From positions 1-24,571 of the forward strand of contig JASLHL010000180.1 of the NCBI GenBank assembly GCA_030152225.1: DNA of 24,571 nt, read 5' to 3'. Within the stretch, counting starts at the first letter, position 1, and the number at the start of each line of letters is the position of its first letter. The translations under genes were made by a program, and so were the position numbers. The stretch is from Flavobacterium sp. GTDB lineage: Bacteria; Bacteroidota; Bacteroidia; Flavobacteriales; Flavobacteriaceae. Under the pieces are notes generated by a model, which ran no database searches, was not told where the DNA came from, and saw only the letters and a list, made by a program, of their open reading frames with translations. Below, one piece after another: positions 14,232 to 22,284 of the stretch.

Positions 14232-14771
14232 ATGAAAAAACTACTTACATTAGCCCTAGTAGGGGTACTGAGCTTAGCGTGTAAACAAGGCACGCAACAA
14301 GAATCTCCTGCAAAAGAAGAGAATAAGGGAATCGCCGTTGCTCAAGCCTTTGGCAATAGCGAAGCACTAAAAAAAATAAGCAGTGAATTGCTCATTCCTA
14401 TGGAAATTGTAGAGCCTAGTGCCAAAGCAGTAACCACCAAATACGGATTGGAATTCGGAGGGAATTGCTACGCTTGTGATGTGGCTAATCTCTTGATTGA
14501 TGGAGAAATGATTACTTTAATGAATGCCTGTGATCTAAATAGTCAGATCTCGTATACCATTGAATCAGTAGAAGAAAAAGACAAACAAATCAGTATTCGC
14601 ACACAAACTCATACCTTCGTTTTTGAGCAAGTGGAGGATTATCCAGTGTACAGTCTGAAAGTAATAGGAGAGGAAATTGACGAATCGATGTTTAGAGAAG
14701 CGTCATTTTATACAGTACGAAGCTTATTGGAAACATTTGAAATACACGATTGCGGCGATTTTGAAGGATAG
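14232..14771 (+). CDS. Putative lipoprotein, unknown function
   Basis: This 179-residue protein has a lipoprotein signal: MKKLL, a hydrophobic stretch and Cys17 in LSLAC, a relaxed lipobox as is usual in Bacteroidota. A polar Gln/Glu/Lys-rich linker follows. The mature domain (about residues 38-179) includes LEFGGNCYACDVANLLIDG, with Cys residues that may form a disulfide, and ends in EIHDCGDFEG. It is probably anchored in the outer membrane facing the periplasm. I cannot name a family. The start at 14232 is fixed by the -7 box at 14206 and the signal peptide. A 14-nt repeat starts within ten bases of its stop. Confidence 0.8.
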   Translation: MKKLLTLALVGVLSLACKQGTQQESPAKEENKGIAVAQAFGNSEALKKISSELLIPMEIVEPSAKAVTTKYGLEFGGNCYACDVANLLIDGEMITLMNACDLNSQISYTIESVEEKDKQISIRTQTHTFVFEQVEDYPVYSLKVIGEEIDESMFREASFYTVRSLLETFEIHDCGDFEG

Positions 14772-14779
14772 GTTTATTG

Positions 14780-14820
14780 GAGAAGGGAAATGGGAGAAGG
14801 GAAATGGGAGAAGGGTAAAT
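14780..14820. repeat. 14-bp tandem repeat, nearly three copies
   Basis: GAGAAGGGAAATGG occurs at 14780-14793 and 14794-14807, and a third copy with one change (GAGAAGGGTAAAT) at 14808-14820. The unit can be split into two 7-mers. It starts just after the lipoprotein stop codon. Confidence 0.9.
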
Positions 14821-14846
14821 TGTCGATTATACTAGAGTAGACAAAT

Positions 14847-14887
14847 AAAAAAAGGGATGAGTTGTTGACTAACTCATCCCTTTTTTT
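14847..14887. terminator. Bidirectional terminator between lipoprotein gene and susD
   Basis: A 13-bp stem (AAAGGGATGAGTT at 14851-14863 with AACTCATCCCTTT at 14871-14883) has a 7-nt loop, an A run on the left and a T run on the right. It can work for both converging transcripts. Confidence 0.92.
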
Positions 14888-14902
14888 ATTGTTCTTTATT
14901 TC

Positions 14903-15033
14903 CGATGGCGCGGATTTGCAATCCGTGCCTTCATCTACTCCGTACCTTCATCTATCCGAAGGTAAATATAATGTATCTTCTCTTTTATAAAAGAATTAGA
15001 ATAAATCTAACGCACGGATTGCCGCGCGATCGG
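14903..15033. repeat. Imperfect inverted-repeat element
   Basis: The left arm (14903-14928, CCGATGGCGCGG then CAATCCGTGC after a 5-nt insert) matches the reverse complement of the right arm (15012-15033, GCACGGATTG then CCGCGCGATCGG) with one mismatch and that 5-nt gap. The left arm also contains its own hairpin CGGATT-TGC-AATCCG (14911-14925). Between the arms, a 17-nt word TCCGTGCCTTCATCTAC is repeated with two changes (14922-14955). Similar GGATTTGCAATCC sequences are, from memory, frequent between Bacteroidota genes. Confidence 0.65.
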
Positions 15034-15045
15034 GTGTTTCGGTTT

Positions 15046-15066
15046 CCACTCACCATTCACCATTCC
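15046..15066. repeat. 7-nt repeat that forms the susD C-terminus
   Basis: Three 7-mers CCACTCA, CCATTCA, CCATTCC run from 15046 to 15066. Read on the minus strand they encode the last residues of SusD (NGEW) and its TGA stop. Confidence 0.65.
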
Positions 15067-16435
15067 CCAAATTCGGATTGCTTTGTATTTCTTTTAGAGG
15101 AATAGGCAATTGATACTGTGGACTTCCAAAAGCGAGCAGAGGTAAGTCGCTAGGGGCTGCTAGGTCTTCTTTGTTTCTTTCCAAAGGTTTTCCCAATCGT
15201 TTTAAATCAAAATAACGGTGTCCTTCAAAAGCTAACTCCTTGTAGCGTTCTTTTAAGATGATCGCTTCATCGATTTGTGTTGGTTTGATTGTAGCTGTTG
15301 ATCGCGCTTGTTGAAGGGTTTGTAGGTCTTCCAGTGCTAGTGTGGTAGCCCCTGTTTTTAGATAGGCTTCTGCGCGAATTAAGTACAGCTCTGATGAACG
15401 GAAAACCGGTAAATCGCTAATTCTATTTTCGTGATTTTCTCCAGCGTATTTGGCAATTTGATTAGGGTCTGATGCTCCAAAGAAGAGGGTAGCGCGAATA
15501 TCGTCTTTTGTGTATAGCTGATTTAGTTTACTAGCGGCATAAAAAAGTGTTTTCCCCGTATTAAAATTATACCACAGTGTATTAGGGCGAAGTTCATCAT
15601 CGTTGTTTCTCGCTAGTTTAAAGATTACTTCTTCTGTTTGATTTTGTCTCCACATTGCAGCGTATTGGTTTGTAGTTGCCAAGGGATAAGCATTGATAAT
15701 TTGGGAGGTATAGGCAATCGCTTGGGCGTAATTCTTTTGATAAAGGGAGACACGAGCGGCTAGAGCTTGTGTTGCATCAACAGAAAAACGAGCGGGTGCC
15801 TGCTTATTGTTGAGGTGTTCTGCTGCAACTTGAATATCGTTCCACAACAGGGTATAAAAATCAGCCTGTGTCAGTTTGCCTGGTTTTTTAAATAGATCCG
15901 TATCGGTTACATACGGAATAGTCAAGGCTTGATTGCCTAGGTCATCCGATTCGCCAAAAATGCGGTGCAGTTCAAAGTGAACAAAGGCACGTAGTCCTTT
16001 TAACTCGCCTGCTAGTATGTCCAAAGCCTCTTGGTCAGCTGTTGTTTCCTGAGGAACACGGTGCATATTCTCTAGTAGCGTATTGATCTTATACAACGCA
16101 TGGTAGTAGTCCTTCCATGTTTCGTGTAACAGGTCATCATCTGAGCTATAGGTCCAACGGTTAAGTTGAACCGCATAACCATCTACTCCCGTATTTTCTT
16201 GGCTCAATTTACACTCGTCTGCCAGTACAGCCCCTAATAAAGTAGAGTATTCTACATGTAAATTATTGTACACGCCTACAACGCCATATTCGAAGTATTG
16301 CACTGATTTGTACAGCTGATCGGAGTCAACATTTTCTTTGGGATCAAGGTCTAACAAGTGATCACAACTGCTGCAAACACCTACAGTAATCACGGTGAGT
16401 AAGAATCTTTTTATCGTATATATTGCTTTATTCAT
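15050..16435 (-). CDS. SusD/RagB family outer-membrane nutrient-binding lipoprotein
   Basis: This 461-residue lipoprotein has a signal peptide ending at Cys24 (VCSSCDHLLDLDPKE). The N-terminal SusD-like region (about residues 25-230) is rich in TPR-type helices, with TWKDYYHALYKINTLLENM and AGELKGLRAFVHFELHRIFG. The C-terminal RagB/SusD part carries LPVFRSSELYLIRAEAYL, ILKERYKELAFEGHRYFDL and YQLPIPLKEIQSNPNLG. SusD proteins sit on the cell surface as a lid over the SusC barrel and capture the substrate. The start codon lies 13 bp after the susC stop, confirming a pair. The substrate is unknown: no hydrolase or other enzyme is in the window. The last residues come from a short 7-nt repeat. 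Confidence 0.95.
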   Translation of the reverse strand: MNKAIYTIKRFLLTVITVGVCSSCDHLLDLDPKENVDSDQLYKSVQYFEYGVVGVYNNLHVEYSTLLGAVLADECKLSQENTGVDGYAVQLNRWTYSSDDDLLHETWKDYYHALYKINTLLENMHRVPQETTADQEALDILAGELKGLRAFVHFELHRIFGESDDLGNQALTIPYVTDTDLFKKPGKLTQADFYTLLWNDIQVAAEHLNNKQAPARFSVDATQALAARVSLYQKNYAQAIAYTSQIINAYPLATTNQYAAMWRQNQTEEVIFKLARNNDDELRPNTLWYNFNTGKTLFYAASKLNQLYTKDDIRATLFFGASDPNQIAKYAGENHENRISDLPVFRSSELYLIRAEAYLKTGATTLALEDLQTLQQARSTATIKPTQIDEAIILKERYKELAFEGHRYFDLKRLGKPLERNKEDLAAPSDLPLLAFGSPQYQLPIPLKEIQSNPNLGNGEW

Positions 16436-16448
16436 GTGGTGTATTATT

Positions 16449-19400
16449 TTAAAAAATTACTTTTAACCCGGCGGTGATGGTACGAGGAAGAGGGTATTCA
16501 TATTGGTACCAATTGTTGTCATCTTCTGGATCTTGCCCTTTCCACTTGGTCCAAGTGATTAAGTTTGATCCTTGAGCGAAGACATTCACCTCTTTGATCA
16601 ACTTATTCGCTCTTCCCAAGCCTGTAAATTTGTAATTGACAGTCAAATTTCTCAACTTAATATAATCGGCGCGTTGTAATTCTCTGTCAGTCAAATATCG
16701 CGTATAACTAGGGTGCGGATTGGCACTGACATCTCCAGGATTTTGCCACAGGTCCAACATACTGGTGGATTGGTTGTAAATGCGGTAATTGGGATCTGCT
16801 GCTGTGCGGTAAAATTCACCCGTATTTAGGCGATACATTCCCTTGATAAAAGAGAATAAAGCACTAACTTCTAGGTTTTTGTAACGAAAACTGGTGGTGA
16901 TTCCTCCTTTCCAAGATGGATCAAAACTCCCTTTTACGAGTACGGCATTTTCAGGATCGTATTCTTCTGTGATATTTCCTTCCTTATCCAAGTATTGAGG
17001 AGCACCTGTTTGTGTATTTACACCAGCCCAACGAACCATATAGAAGTGTCCAAGTGATTTTCCTACTTGATGGATGGAATAATCTTCGGTTACAATATCG
17101 TCTTCTTCTCCCAAACTCAATATTTTATTTTTGTTAAACGCGAGGTTGAGTCCCATGTTCCAAGTAAAGTCCCCTTGGCGAATTAGGTCTCCAGAAATTC
17201 TGAATTCAATTCCACGGTTGCGAATCTTCCCTAAATTAGCAGGTAACGATTCAAAACCTGAGGTCATGGATAAGGTGCGGTCAATAAATAAATCACTGGT
17301 GATGCGGTTGTAGAAATCAATTTCAGTCACTAGGCGATTGTGAAAGAATCCCATTTCAACACCCAGGTCAAAAATGCGATTCATTTCCCAAGTGTAATTT
17401 GTATTTCCAGGGGTCGTAGGCACCAATCCTGTTTGCCCATTGTATTGTCCAGGGCCATACAAACGGCGGTAACCGAAATCACTAGCAAATCCATTGGCAT
17501 TTCCTGTTAATCCATAGCTTATACGCATTCTTGCTGTAGAGATTACCTCATTGTCTAGGAGAAAATCTTCATATTTCATATTCCAATTCCCACCAAGCGC
17601 ATAGAAGTATTTATAGCGATTGTCTGAAGGAACGCGTGAAGAACCATCTCTTCTCAAACTTCCACTTACCGTATATTTATTCTCATAGGAATAGCGCAAT
17701 AAGGCAACCTGTGAGAGTAAGACATTTTCAGAAGCGCCGCCTTCTACTTTGGGGATAAAGTCATTTTCTGCCGTTCCAGGTGTAATTCCTGAGGGAGTTT
17801 GATCGAAGCCCGAAATAAGGCCAAAGCCTGTAAAACCGTGATAGTCGTATGTATAGCGGTTGATCTCTACTAATCCAATAGCTTCCAATTCATGCTGATC
17901 CCATTGTGTTCGGTAATTGAACCCCAAGTTCGTCATGGTGCTAATTTTGTTCTGATCACCTTGGCTGTACATGCCTTGACCGCCTTCTTCTACTAAAGAC
18001 CCAAAATAGGTATCGGGTTTGATGCGATGTGTATTGGAGTACTTAGCATAATCAACCCCTAAGGTAGAAGTTAGCTTCAACTCATCAGTAATGGCATAGG
18101 AGAAATTTCCAGAAACGACACCTTTTAAACTAGTTGATTTGCGGTTGACATCCTGATACATGGCCAGTGCATTTGTTCCAAATCGATTGGCACCAGGTTG
18201 CAGTTGCCCGTGTTCATCATAGGGATTCTCATACGGCAAAGCAAAGTAAAGAGAAGCTACTGGATTGGTTTCGCTGACGTCAAAGTCCGATTCAGACTCT
18301 TTACTGTTGCTATGTGCCAGGTTGATGAAGAAATCAGCCTTCAAGCGTTTACTCTGGTGGTGAATATTGGAGTTAATAGTAAAACGTTCTAAACCAGAGT
18401 TGTATAAAACGCCTTCTTGATTATAGTAATTAAATGAAGTATAGTGTTGTGTTTTTTCACTTCCACTGCTTAAGCTCAAGGCATGGGATTGAATGATTCC
18501 CTTGCGCAAGATTTTCTTGCGCCAGTCGATGTTCGTTTGTCTAATTTGCTCTAGGCGTTGGGCATCGTGTACATAGTCTTCCTCCGTTTTAGCTACTGCA
18601 GCTCCATCAACCAATTTATACGGGTTTTTTGATGAATAGGCCCAACCAGGTAGGTTGGGATCTTCTAGCATTTCTTCAAATTGCAACCGTTGATTGGTAT
18701 TCATCATGTCCCATTTGCGGTTGTTGGCTTGCGCAAAACCATATTGTGTTTGATAGGTCACACGCAATGGAGATTGCGGAATGCCCTTCTTGGATGTAAT
18801 GACAATAACCCCATTGGCTCCTCGTGAACCATATTGTGCGGTTGCGGCAGCATCCTTTAAAACGGTGATGTCTTCAAAATCTTCAGCAGGTAAAGCAGTA
18901 AAGGTTTCAGGTGAAATAGGGAGGCCATTTAAGATGTATAGTGGATTGGTGTTTTCATCTTGTAAAGAACCAATACCGCGAATGGTTACCCGTCCTGGTG
19001 TTCCCGGTTGACCAGAGGGAGAAGCCACATACAAGCCCGGTACTTGGCCTTGTAGGGCCTGATCCATGGAACTCACCTGTAATTGATTCAATGCCTTCGC
19101 TTCAATTTTTCCAATAGCCCCCGTTGTGCGTGATTTGGATTGTTTGGTATAGCCCGTTATGACAATCCCATCTAATACATTTTCCTCAATGAGTAAGTCA
19201 ATCGTATCGGGAATTTCACTCGTAGGAAAACTTAAGATTAGTTCCTTATACCCCAAATAGGATAATCTTAATTCTATTGTTTCCTCCTCTTCTATAGTCA
19301 AATCAAATGAGCCATCTTCTAAAGTAAAGCTATATTCTTTTTTGCTTATATTTTCAATTGTTACCCCAGGTAAGGGGAGGTGTGTTTCAGCATCTCGTAC

Positions 19401-19490
19401 TACTATAGGCGCTTTTTTATCGTCAGCCTGAGCACTTAATAAACCAAAACAGCAAAGGAATGTAGCTAAGAGTCTTTTCGTTTTATGCAT
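16449..19490 (-). CDS. SusC/RagA family TonB-linked outer-membrane transporter
   Basis: This 1013-residue protein has a signal peptide (residues 1-22, ending SAQA). A carboxypeptidase-regulatory-like domain follows at about 28-103 (IVVRDAETHLPLPGVTIENI to LSYLGYKELILSF). The plug domain lies at about 112-235, with SSMDQALQGQVPGLYV, PGRVTIRGIGSL and QYGSRGANGVIVITSKKG. The 22-strand-type barrel runs to a terminal Phe (ITAGLKVIF). It transports a substrate captured by SusD into the periplasm with TonB energy. There is no N-terminal STN domain, the module that signals to an ECF anti-sigma factor. That fits its position behind a two-component system instead of a sigma/anti-sigma pair. Confidence 0.96.
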   Translation of the reverse strand: MHKTKRLLATFLCCFGLLSAQADDKKAPIVVRDAETHLPLPGVTIENISKKEYSFTLEDGSFDLTIEEEETIELRLSYLGYKELILSFPTSEIPDTIDLLIEENVLDGIVITGYTKQSKSRTTGAIGKIEAKALNQLQVSSMDQALQGQVPGLYVASPSGQPGTPGRVTIRGIGSLQDENTNPLYILNGLPISPETFTALPAEDFEDITVLKDAAATAQYGSRGANGVIVITSKKGIPQSPLRVTYQTQYGFAQANNRKWDMMNTNQRLQFEEMLEDPNLPGWAYSSKNPYKLVDGAAVAKTEEDYVHDAQRLEQIRQTNIDWRKKILRKGIIQSHALSLSSGSEKTQHYTSFNYYNQEGVLYNSGLERFTINSNIHHQSKRLKADFFINLAHSNSKESESDFDVSETNPVASLYFALPYENPYDEHGQLQPGANRFGTNALAMYQDVNRKSTSLKGVVSGNFSYAITDELKLTSTLGVDYAKYSNTHRIKPDTYFGSLVEEGGQGMYSQGDQNKISTMTNLGFNYRTQWDQHELEAIGLVEINRYTYDYHGFTGFGLISGFDQTPSGITPGTAENDFIPKVEGGASENVLLSQVALLRYSYENKYTVSGSLRRDGSSRVPSDNRYKYFYALGGNWNMKYEDFLLDNEVISTARMRISYGLTGNANGFASDFGYRRLYGPGQYNGQTGLVPTTPGNTNYTWEMNRIFDLGVEMGFFHNRLVTEIDFYNRITSDLFIDRTLSMTSGFESLPANLGKIRNRGIEFRISGDLIRQGDFTWNMGLNLAFNKNKILSLGEEDDIVTEDYSIHQVGKSLGHFYMVRWAGVNTQTGAPQYLDKEGNITEEYDPENAVLVKGSFDPSWKGGITTSFRYKNLEVSALFSFIKGMYRLNTGEFYRTAADPNYRIYNQSTSMLDLWQNPGDVSANPHPSYTRYLTDRELQRADYIKLRNLTVNYKFTGLGRANKLIKEVNVFAQGSNLITWTKWKGQDPEDDNNWYQYEYPLPRTITAGLKVIF

Positions 19491-19515
19491 TGCAGTTTGT
19501 ATTAATTGATTGATA

Positions 19516-19523
19516 CAAACCTA
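19516..19523 (-). promoter_or_regulatory. -7 promoter box of susC
   Basis: Read on the minus strand this is TAGGTTTG, an exact TAnnTTTG box, 25 bp upstream of the susC ATG. No TTG -33 element lies at the usual 19-nt distance, which would fit an activator-dependent promoter. Confidence 0.65.
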
Positions 19524-19561
19524 TTTCGCTCAGATTAAAAGTGCTTTAAATCGAGATAAAG

Positions 19562-19580
19562 AAGCGATTAAAAAGCGATT
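19562..19580 (-). promoter_or_regulatory. Candidate response-regulator binding site upstream of susC
   Basis: The word AATCGCTT (minus strand) occurs twice, at 19580-19573 and 19569-19562, exactly 11 bp apart. OmpR/PhoB-type regulators bind such head-to-tail half sites with 11-bp spacing. It lies about 39 bp upstream of the -7 box. The link to the adjacent regulator is inference. Confidence 0.5.
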
Positions 19581-19588
19581 AAAAAAAA

Positions 19589-20959
19589 TTAATCTCGGTG
19601 TTTAATGCGCTTGGGAAGTCGGATGGTTACTGTCGTTCCCTCATTTAGCACTGATTGAACCGTTAGTGTTCCCTTGTGTAATTCAACAATCTTATAGGCT
19701 AAAGACAACCCCAAGCCTGTTCCTTTTATCCCCAGAGCATTTGGCGATCGAAAGAACGGAAGAAATAGCTTGTCCAAATCCTCCTTTTGAATACCGATGC
19801 CCTGATCGACAATTGCAATAATAATAGATTGTTCATCAGTGGATAGGATTAGTTCAATCGGAGCATGATGAGAGAATTTATGCGCATTGAGAATAATGTT
19901 TGAAATGGCTAATTCGAGTAAATGTGAATTTCCAATGAAGTATAAGGCATATAATTCTTCCTGTGTTTCCAACTCCAGATGAAGATTTAACTCCTTCTGT
20001 TTAGCTATGAGATGATCAATAACAGTCCACCAAAAAGTTTCAAAAGACGTTTCTTCCAAAGAGTAACGAGCATTGTTTAGCTGAGAAAGGGTAAGAAGAT
20101 TGTTGATAATGCGATCAATATGACTGGCATCTTTGACAATGCCTTCTAGTACTTCTCTATATTCTGTGGTAGAACGCGGACTACGCAAGGTAATTTCCGC
20201 ATTGCCCATCATGGAAGCGATTGGCGTTTTTAATTCGTGTGAGGCATGAGAAACAAACGATTGTTGATGGTCAAAAGAATCGTGAAGGCGTAAAAATAGC
20301 GTATTGATTGTATGGCTCAAGATCTTAATTTCATCGTTAGACATATGCTCCACAGGAATCGGTTGTACCAAATTCTCTACGTCTTTATTCTGAATGTGAT
20401 TGATGATACTCTTAATGGGATTCAATAAGGAGTTAGAAAAAATGCGAGAAAGAATAAAAGTAATGATCAAGGCGATGAAAAGACTAAACAGCATAATGGT
20501 ACGCAATTGTTGCAGGGCTTTTTCTCCATTTTCATTGGTAGCCTTGGCGACAATAATGTAATCACCAGAATTGTCCTCATAAAAAACACCAACGATATAA
20601 TCGCCTTTTTGTTTGAATTGTACTTTTTTATGAAGGTAAATTTGGTGTAAGAGGGCTTTGTCCCATCGTAGCTCTTGTTCCGCAATATAGGTAGGTTCAA
20701 AAGCAGAGGTGTAGATTCTGATTTGTTCTTTGGGCAGCGTACGCGGAAATTTGCGCAGTACTTCTTTGTATTCGGCTTCCGTAAAGTTGTCTTCGGCTAG
20801 ATAATTGTGTCCCACTGTTACTGCGCGATCCTCTAGTTGACGAAAGAAATTCTTTTTCCACTGCGTAGCAACAACAAAGTAGATAGACGTTAAGACGCTC
20901 AATAACAAAATAGCGAACAAACCAATAAATTGAAGGGATAGACGGGTTCTTATCTTCAT
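19589..20959 (-). CDS. Sensor histidine kinase
   Basis: This 456-residue membrane kinase has TM1 (about residues 11-31), an extracytoplasmic sensor region (about 32-153) and TM2 (about 154-176). A HAMP-like linker (177-229) precedes the HisKA dimer domain with phospho-acceptor His241 in SHASHELKTPIASMMG. The ATPase domain runs from about 340 to 452, with N box ISNIILNAHKFS, G1 VDQGIGI and a G2 loop in GIKGTGLGLSLAY. It autophosphorylates on His and passes the phosphate to the upstream-encoded response regulator. The two genes overlap by four bases (ATGA). The sensor region is of unknown ligand. susC follows 98 bp downstream. Confidence 0.95.
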   Translation of the reverse strand: MKIRTRLSLQFIGLFAILLLSVLTSIYFVVATQWKKNFFRQLEDRAVTVGHNYLAEDNFTEAEYKEVLRKFPRTLPKEQIRIYTSAFEPTYIAEQELRWDKALLHQIYLHKKVQFKQKGDYIVGVFYEDNSGDYIIVAKATNENGEKALQQLRTIMLFSLFIALIITFILSRIFSNSLLNPIKSIINHIQNKDVENLVQPIPVEHMSNDEIKILSHTINTLFLRLHDSFDHQQSFVSHASHELKTPIASMMGNAEITLRSPRSTTEYREVLEGIVKDASHIDRIINNLLTLSQLNNARYSLEETSFETFWWTVIDHLIAKQKELNLHLELETQEELYALYFIGNSHLLELAISNIILNAHKFSHHAPIELILSTDEQSIIIAIVDQGIGIQKEDLDKLFLPFFRSPNALGIKGTGLGLSLAYKIVELHKGTLTVQSVLNEGTTVTIRLPKRIKHRD

Positions 20960-21633
20960 TGTTCATCTTTTAATATATAGCCCATACCGATGACGGTTTG
21001 AATCAAGGGTGTCTCGTGGTTTTTATTTATTTTTCGTCTCAAGTAATTGATGTATACATCGATGAGGTTCGTTCCTCTGTCAAAATCAATGCCCCAAACA
21101 GCCTCTGCAATTTGCGCTCGACTTAAAACTCGGTTTTTGTTTAGTAAAAAATATTCCAATAAGTGGTACTCTTTTTGGGTAAGGTTAATTTCGATTTCTT
21201 TGCGGTATACTTTTTTCTTGAAGCAATTCATAACCAAATCATCTACTTTATACAGTAAACTAGGCATAGTCATTTTACTTCTGCGCGTTAAGGCATTGAT
21301 GCGTAACAGGAGTTCTTCGTAGTGAAAGGGCTTGGTTAAGTAATCATCCGCACCCATATTAAAGCCTTTGATTTTATCGTGTAAGGTCGATAAAGCGCTG
21401 AGCATTAAAACTGGTATATCGGATTTGTTTTTTTTTATTTCCTGACAAATTTCGAAACCATTGATGTTAGGGAGAATGACATCAAGTATGATGAGGTCAA
21501 ATTCGTGTTCCATAGCAAGTTTTAATCCCATAAAACCTTCATACGCTAAGGTAACTTTATGCTGACTTTCTTCTAATCCTTTGCGGATAAAATTCGATAC
21601 ATTGGTTTCATCTTCAACTAGTAGAATATTCAT
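20956..21633 (-). CDS. OmpR/PhoB family response regulator
   Basis: This 225-residue regulator has a receiver domain (residues 1-118) with the acidic pocket (Glu7, Asp8), phospho-acceptor Asp51 (LIILDVILP), switch Ser79 and Lys101 in YLTKPFHYEELLLRI. A C-terminal winged-helix DNA-binding domain (about 127-222) carries NLTQKEYHLLEYFLLNKNRV, the AEAVWGIDF helix, the recognition region NLIDVYINYLRRKIN and the IQTVIGMGYIL wing. It is the first gene of a kinase/susCD unit and probably activates susC. Its own exact -7 box lies at 21650-21657 (minus strand). Confidence 0.95.
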   Translation of the reverse strand: MNILLVEDETNVSNFIRKGLEESQHKVTLAYEGFMGLKLAMEHEFDLIILDVILPNINGFEICQEIKKNKSDIPVLMLSALSTLHDKIKGFNMGADDYLTKPFHYEELLLRINALTRRSKMTMPSLLYKVDDLVMNCFKKKVYRKEIEINLTQKEYHLLEYFLLNKNRVLSRAQIAEAVWGIDFDRGTNLIDVYINYLRRKINKNHETPLIQTVIGMGYILKDEQ

Positions 21634-21649
21634 AAGCAGATTTTTTTTA

Positions 21650-21657
21650 CAAAAATA
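21650..21657 (-). promoter_or_regulatory. -7 promoter box of the response regulator gene
   Basis: Read on the minus strand this is TATTTTTG, an exact TAnnTTTG match, 17 bp from the start codon at 21633. The -33 element is not clear. Confidence 0.5.
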
Positions 21658-21769
21658 AAACTTATAAGTAATTGAAAATTAACATTAAAGAAATTTAATG
21701 GTAGGTTAGAAAACGATAAGAATGATAAAAAACCACTATTCCGTAGATTTTAATGCGAAAATCAAGTTG

Positions 21770-21777
21770 TATCTTTG
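21770..21777 (+). promoter_or_regulatory. -7 promoter box of the VOC protein gene
   Basis: TATCTTTG is an exact TAnnTTTG box, 16 bp upstream of ATG 21793. It rules out a TTG start at 21775. A GGAG ribosome-binding sequence at 21787-21790 is unusual for Bacteroidota. Confidence 0.65.
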
Positions 21778-21792
21778 AGTAAAAAAGGAGAG

Positions 21793-22188
21793 ATGATACA
21801 GTATCGTTATACCATTTTATATGTAGCAGAAGTTGAAGCAACCTTGCAATTTTATGAAAAGGCCTTTGGTTTTCAACGTCGATTTTGTACACCAGAAGGG
21901 GATTATGCGGAATTACAATCTGGAGAGACTACCTTGGCTTTTGCCGCTGAAGCGCTAGCAGCATCGAATCTATCGAAAGGATATGTCCGTGTGAATAAAG
22001 AAAAAGCCTTTGGTATTGAACTTGGGTTTGTGGTAGAAGAGGTAGAACAAGCGGTGGAGCGAGTTTTGGAAGCAGGCGGGACTTTGTATGAGGCAACTAA
22101 AGTAAAGCCATGGGGGCAAACCGTTGCCTATGTGACTGATTGTGATGGTTTTTTAATTGAATTGTGTACGGCAATGCCTTCCGTATAA
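21793..22188 (+). CDS. VOC (glyoxalase/bleomycin-resistance) family protein
   Basis: This 131-residue protein has a two-module VOC fold. The first module shows YRYTILYVAEVEATLQFYEKAFGF, with YAELQSGETTLAFA following. The second shows GIELGFVVEEVEQAVERVLEAGG and ends with WGQTVAYVTDCDGFLIELCT, where the Glu of IELC is the usual metal-ligand position. Family members bind a metal and act as glyoxalases or dioxygenases or bind antibiotics; which applies here cannot be read. ATG at 21793 is chosen because the longer TTG start lies in the promoter. It is divergent from the response regulator gene. Confidence 0.9.
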   Translation: MIQYRYTILYVAEVEATLQFYEKAFGFQRRFCTPEGDYAELQSGETTLAFAAEALAASNLSKGYVRVNKEKAFGIELGFVVEEVEQAVERVLEAGGTLYEATKVKPWGQTVAYVTDCDGFLIELCTAMPSV

Positions 22189-22226
22189 AGCACAAAAAAA
22201 CTAGCCCTACGCAGAGCAAAAAGAAG

Positions 22227-22256
22227 AAATTGTGATGGTCGCTCATCACAATTTTT
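22227..22256 (+). terminator. Hairpin terminator of the VOC gene
   Basis: An 11-bp stem (AAATTGTGATG at 22227-22237 with CATCACAATTT at 22244-22254) has a 6-nt loop and a short T run through 22256. Confidence 0.75.
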
Positions 22257-22284
22257 CTCATTTGTTTGGTATCGCTGTTATCTT

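Noticed and set aside
14905..15105. 66-codon plus-strand open frame (ARICNPCL)
   Set aside because: It lies on the inverted-repeat element and overlaps susD; the peptide is the translation of the repeat.
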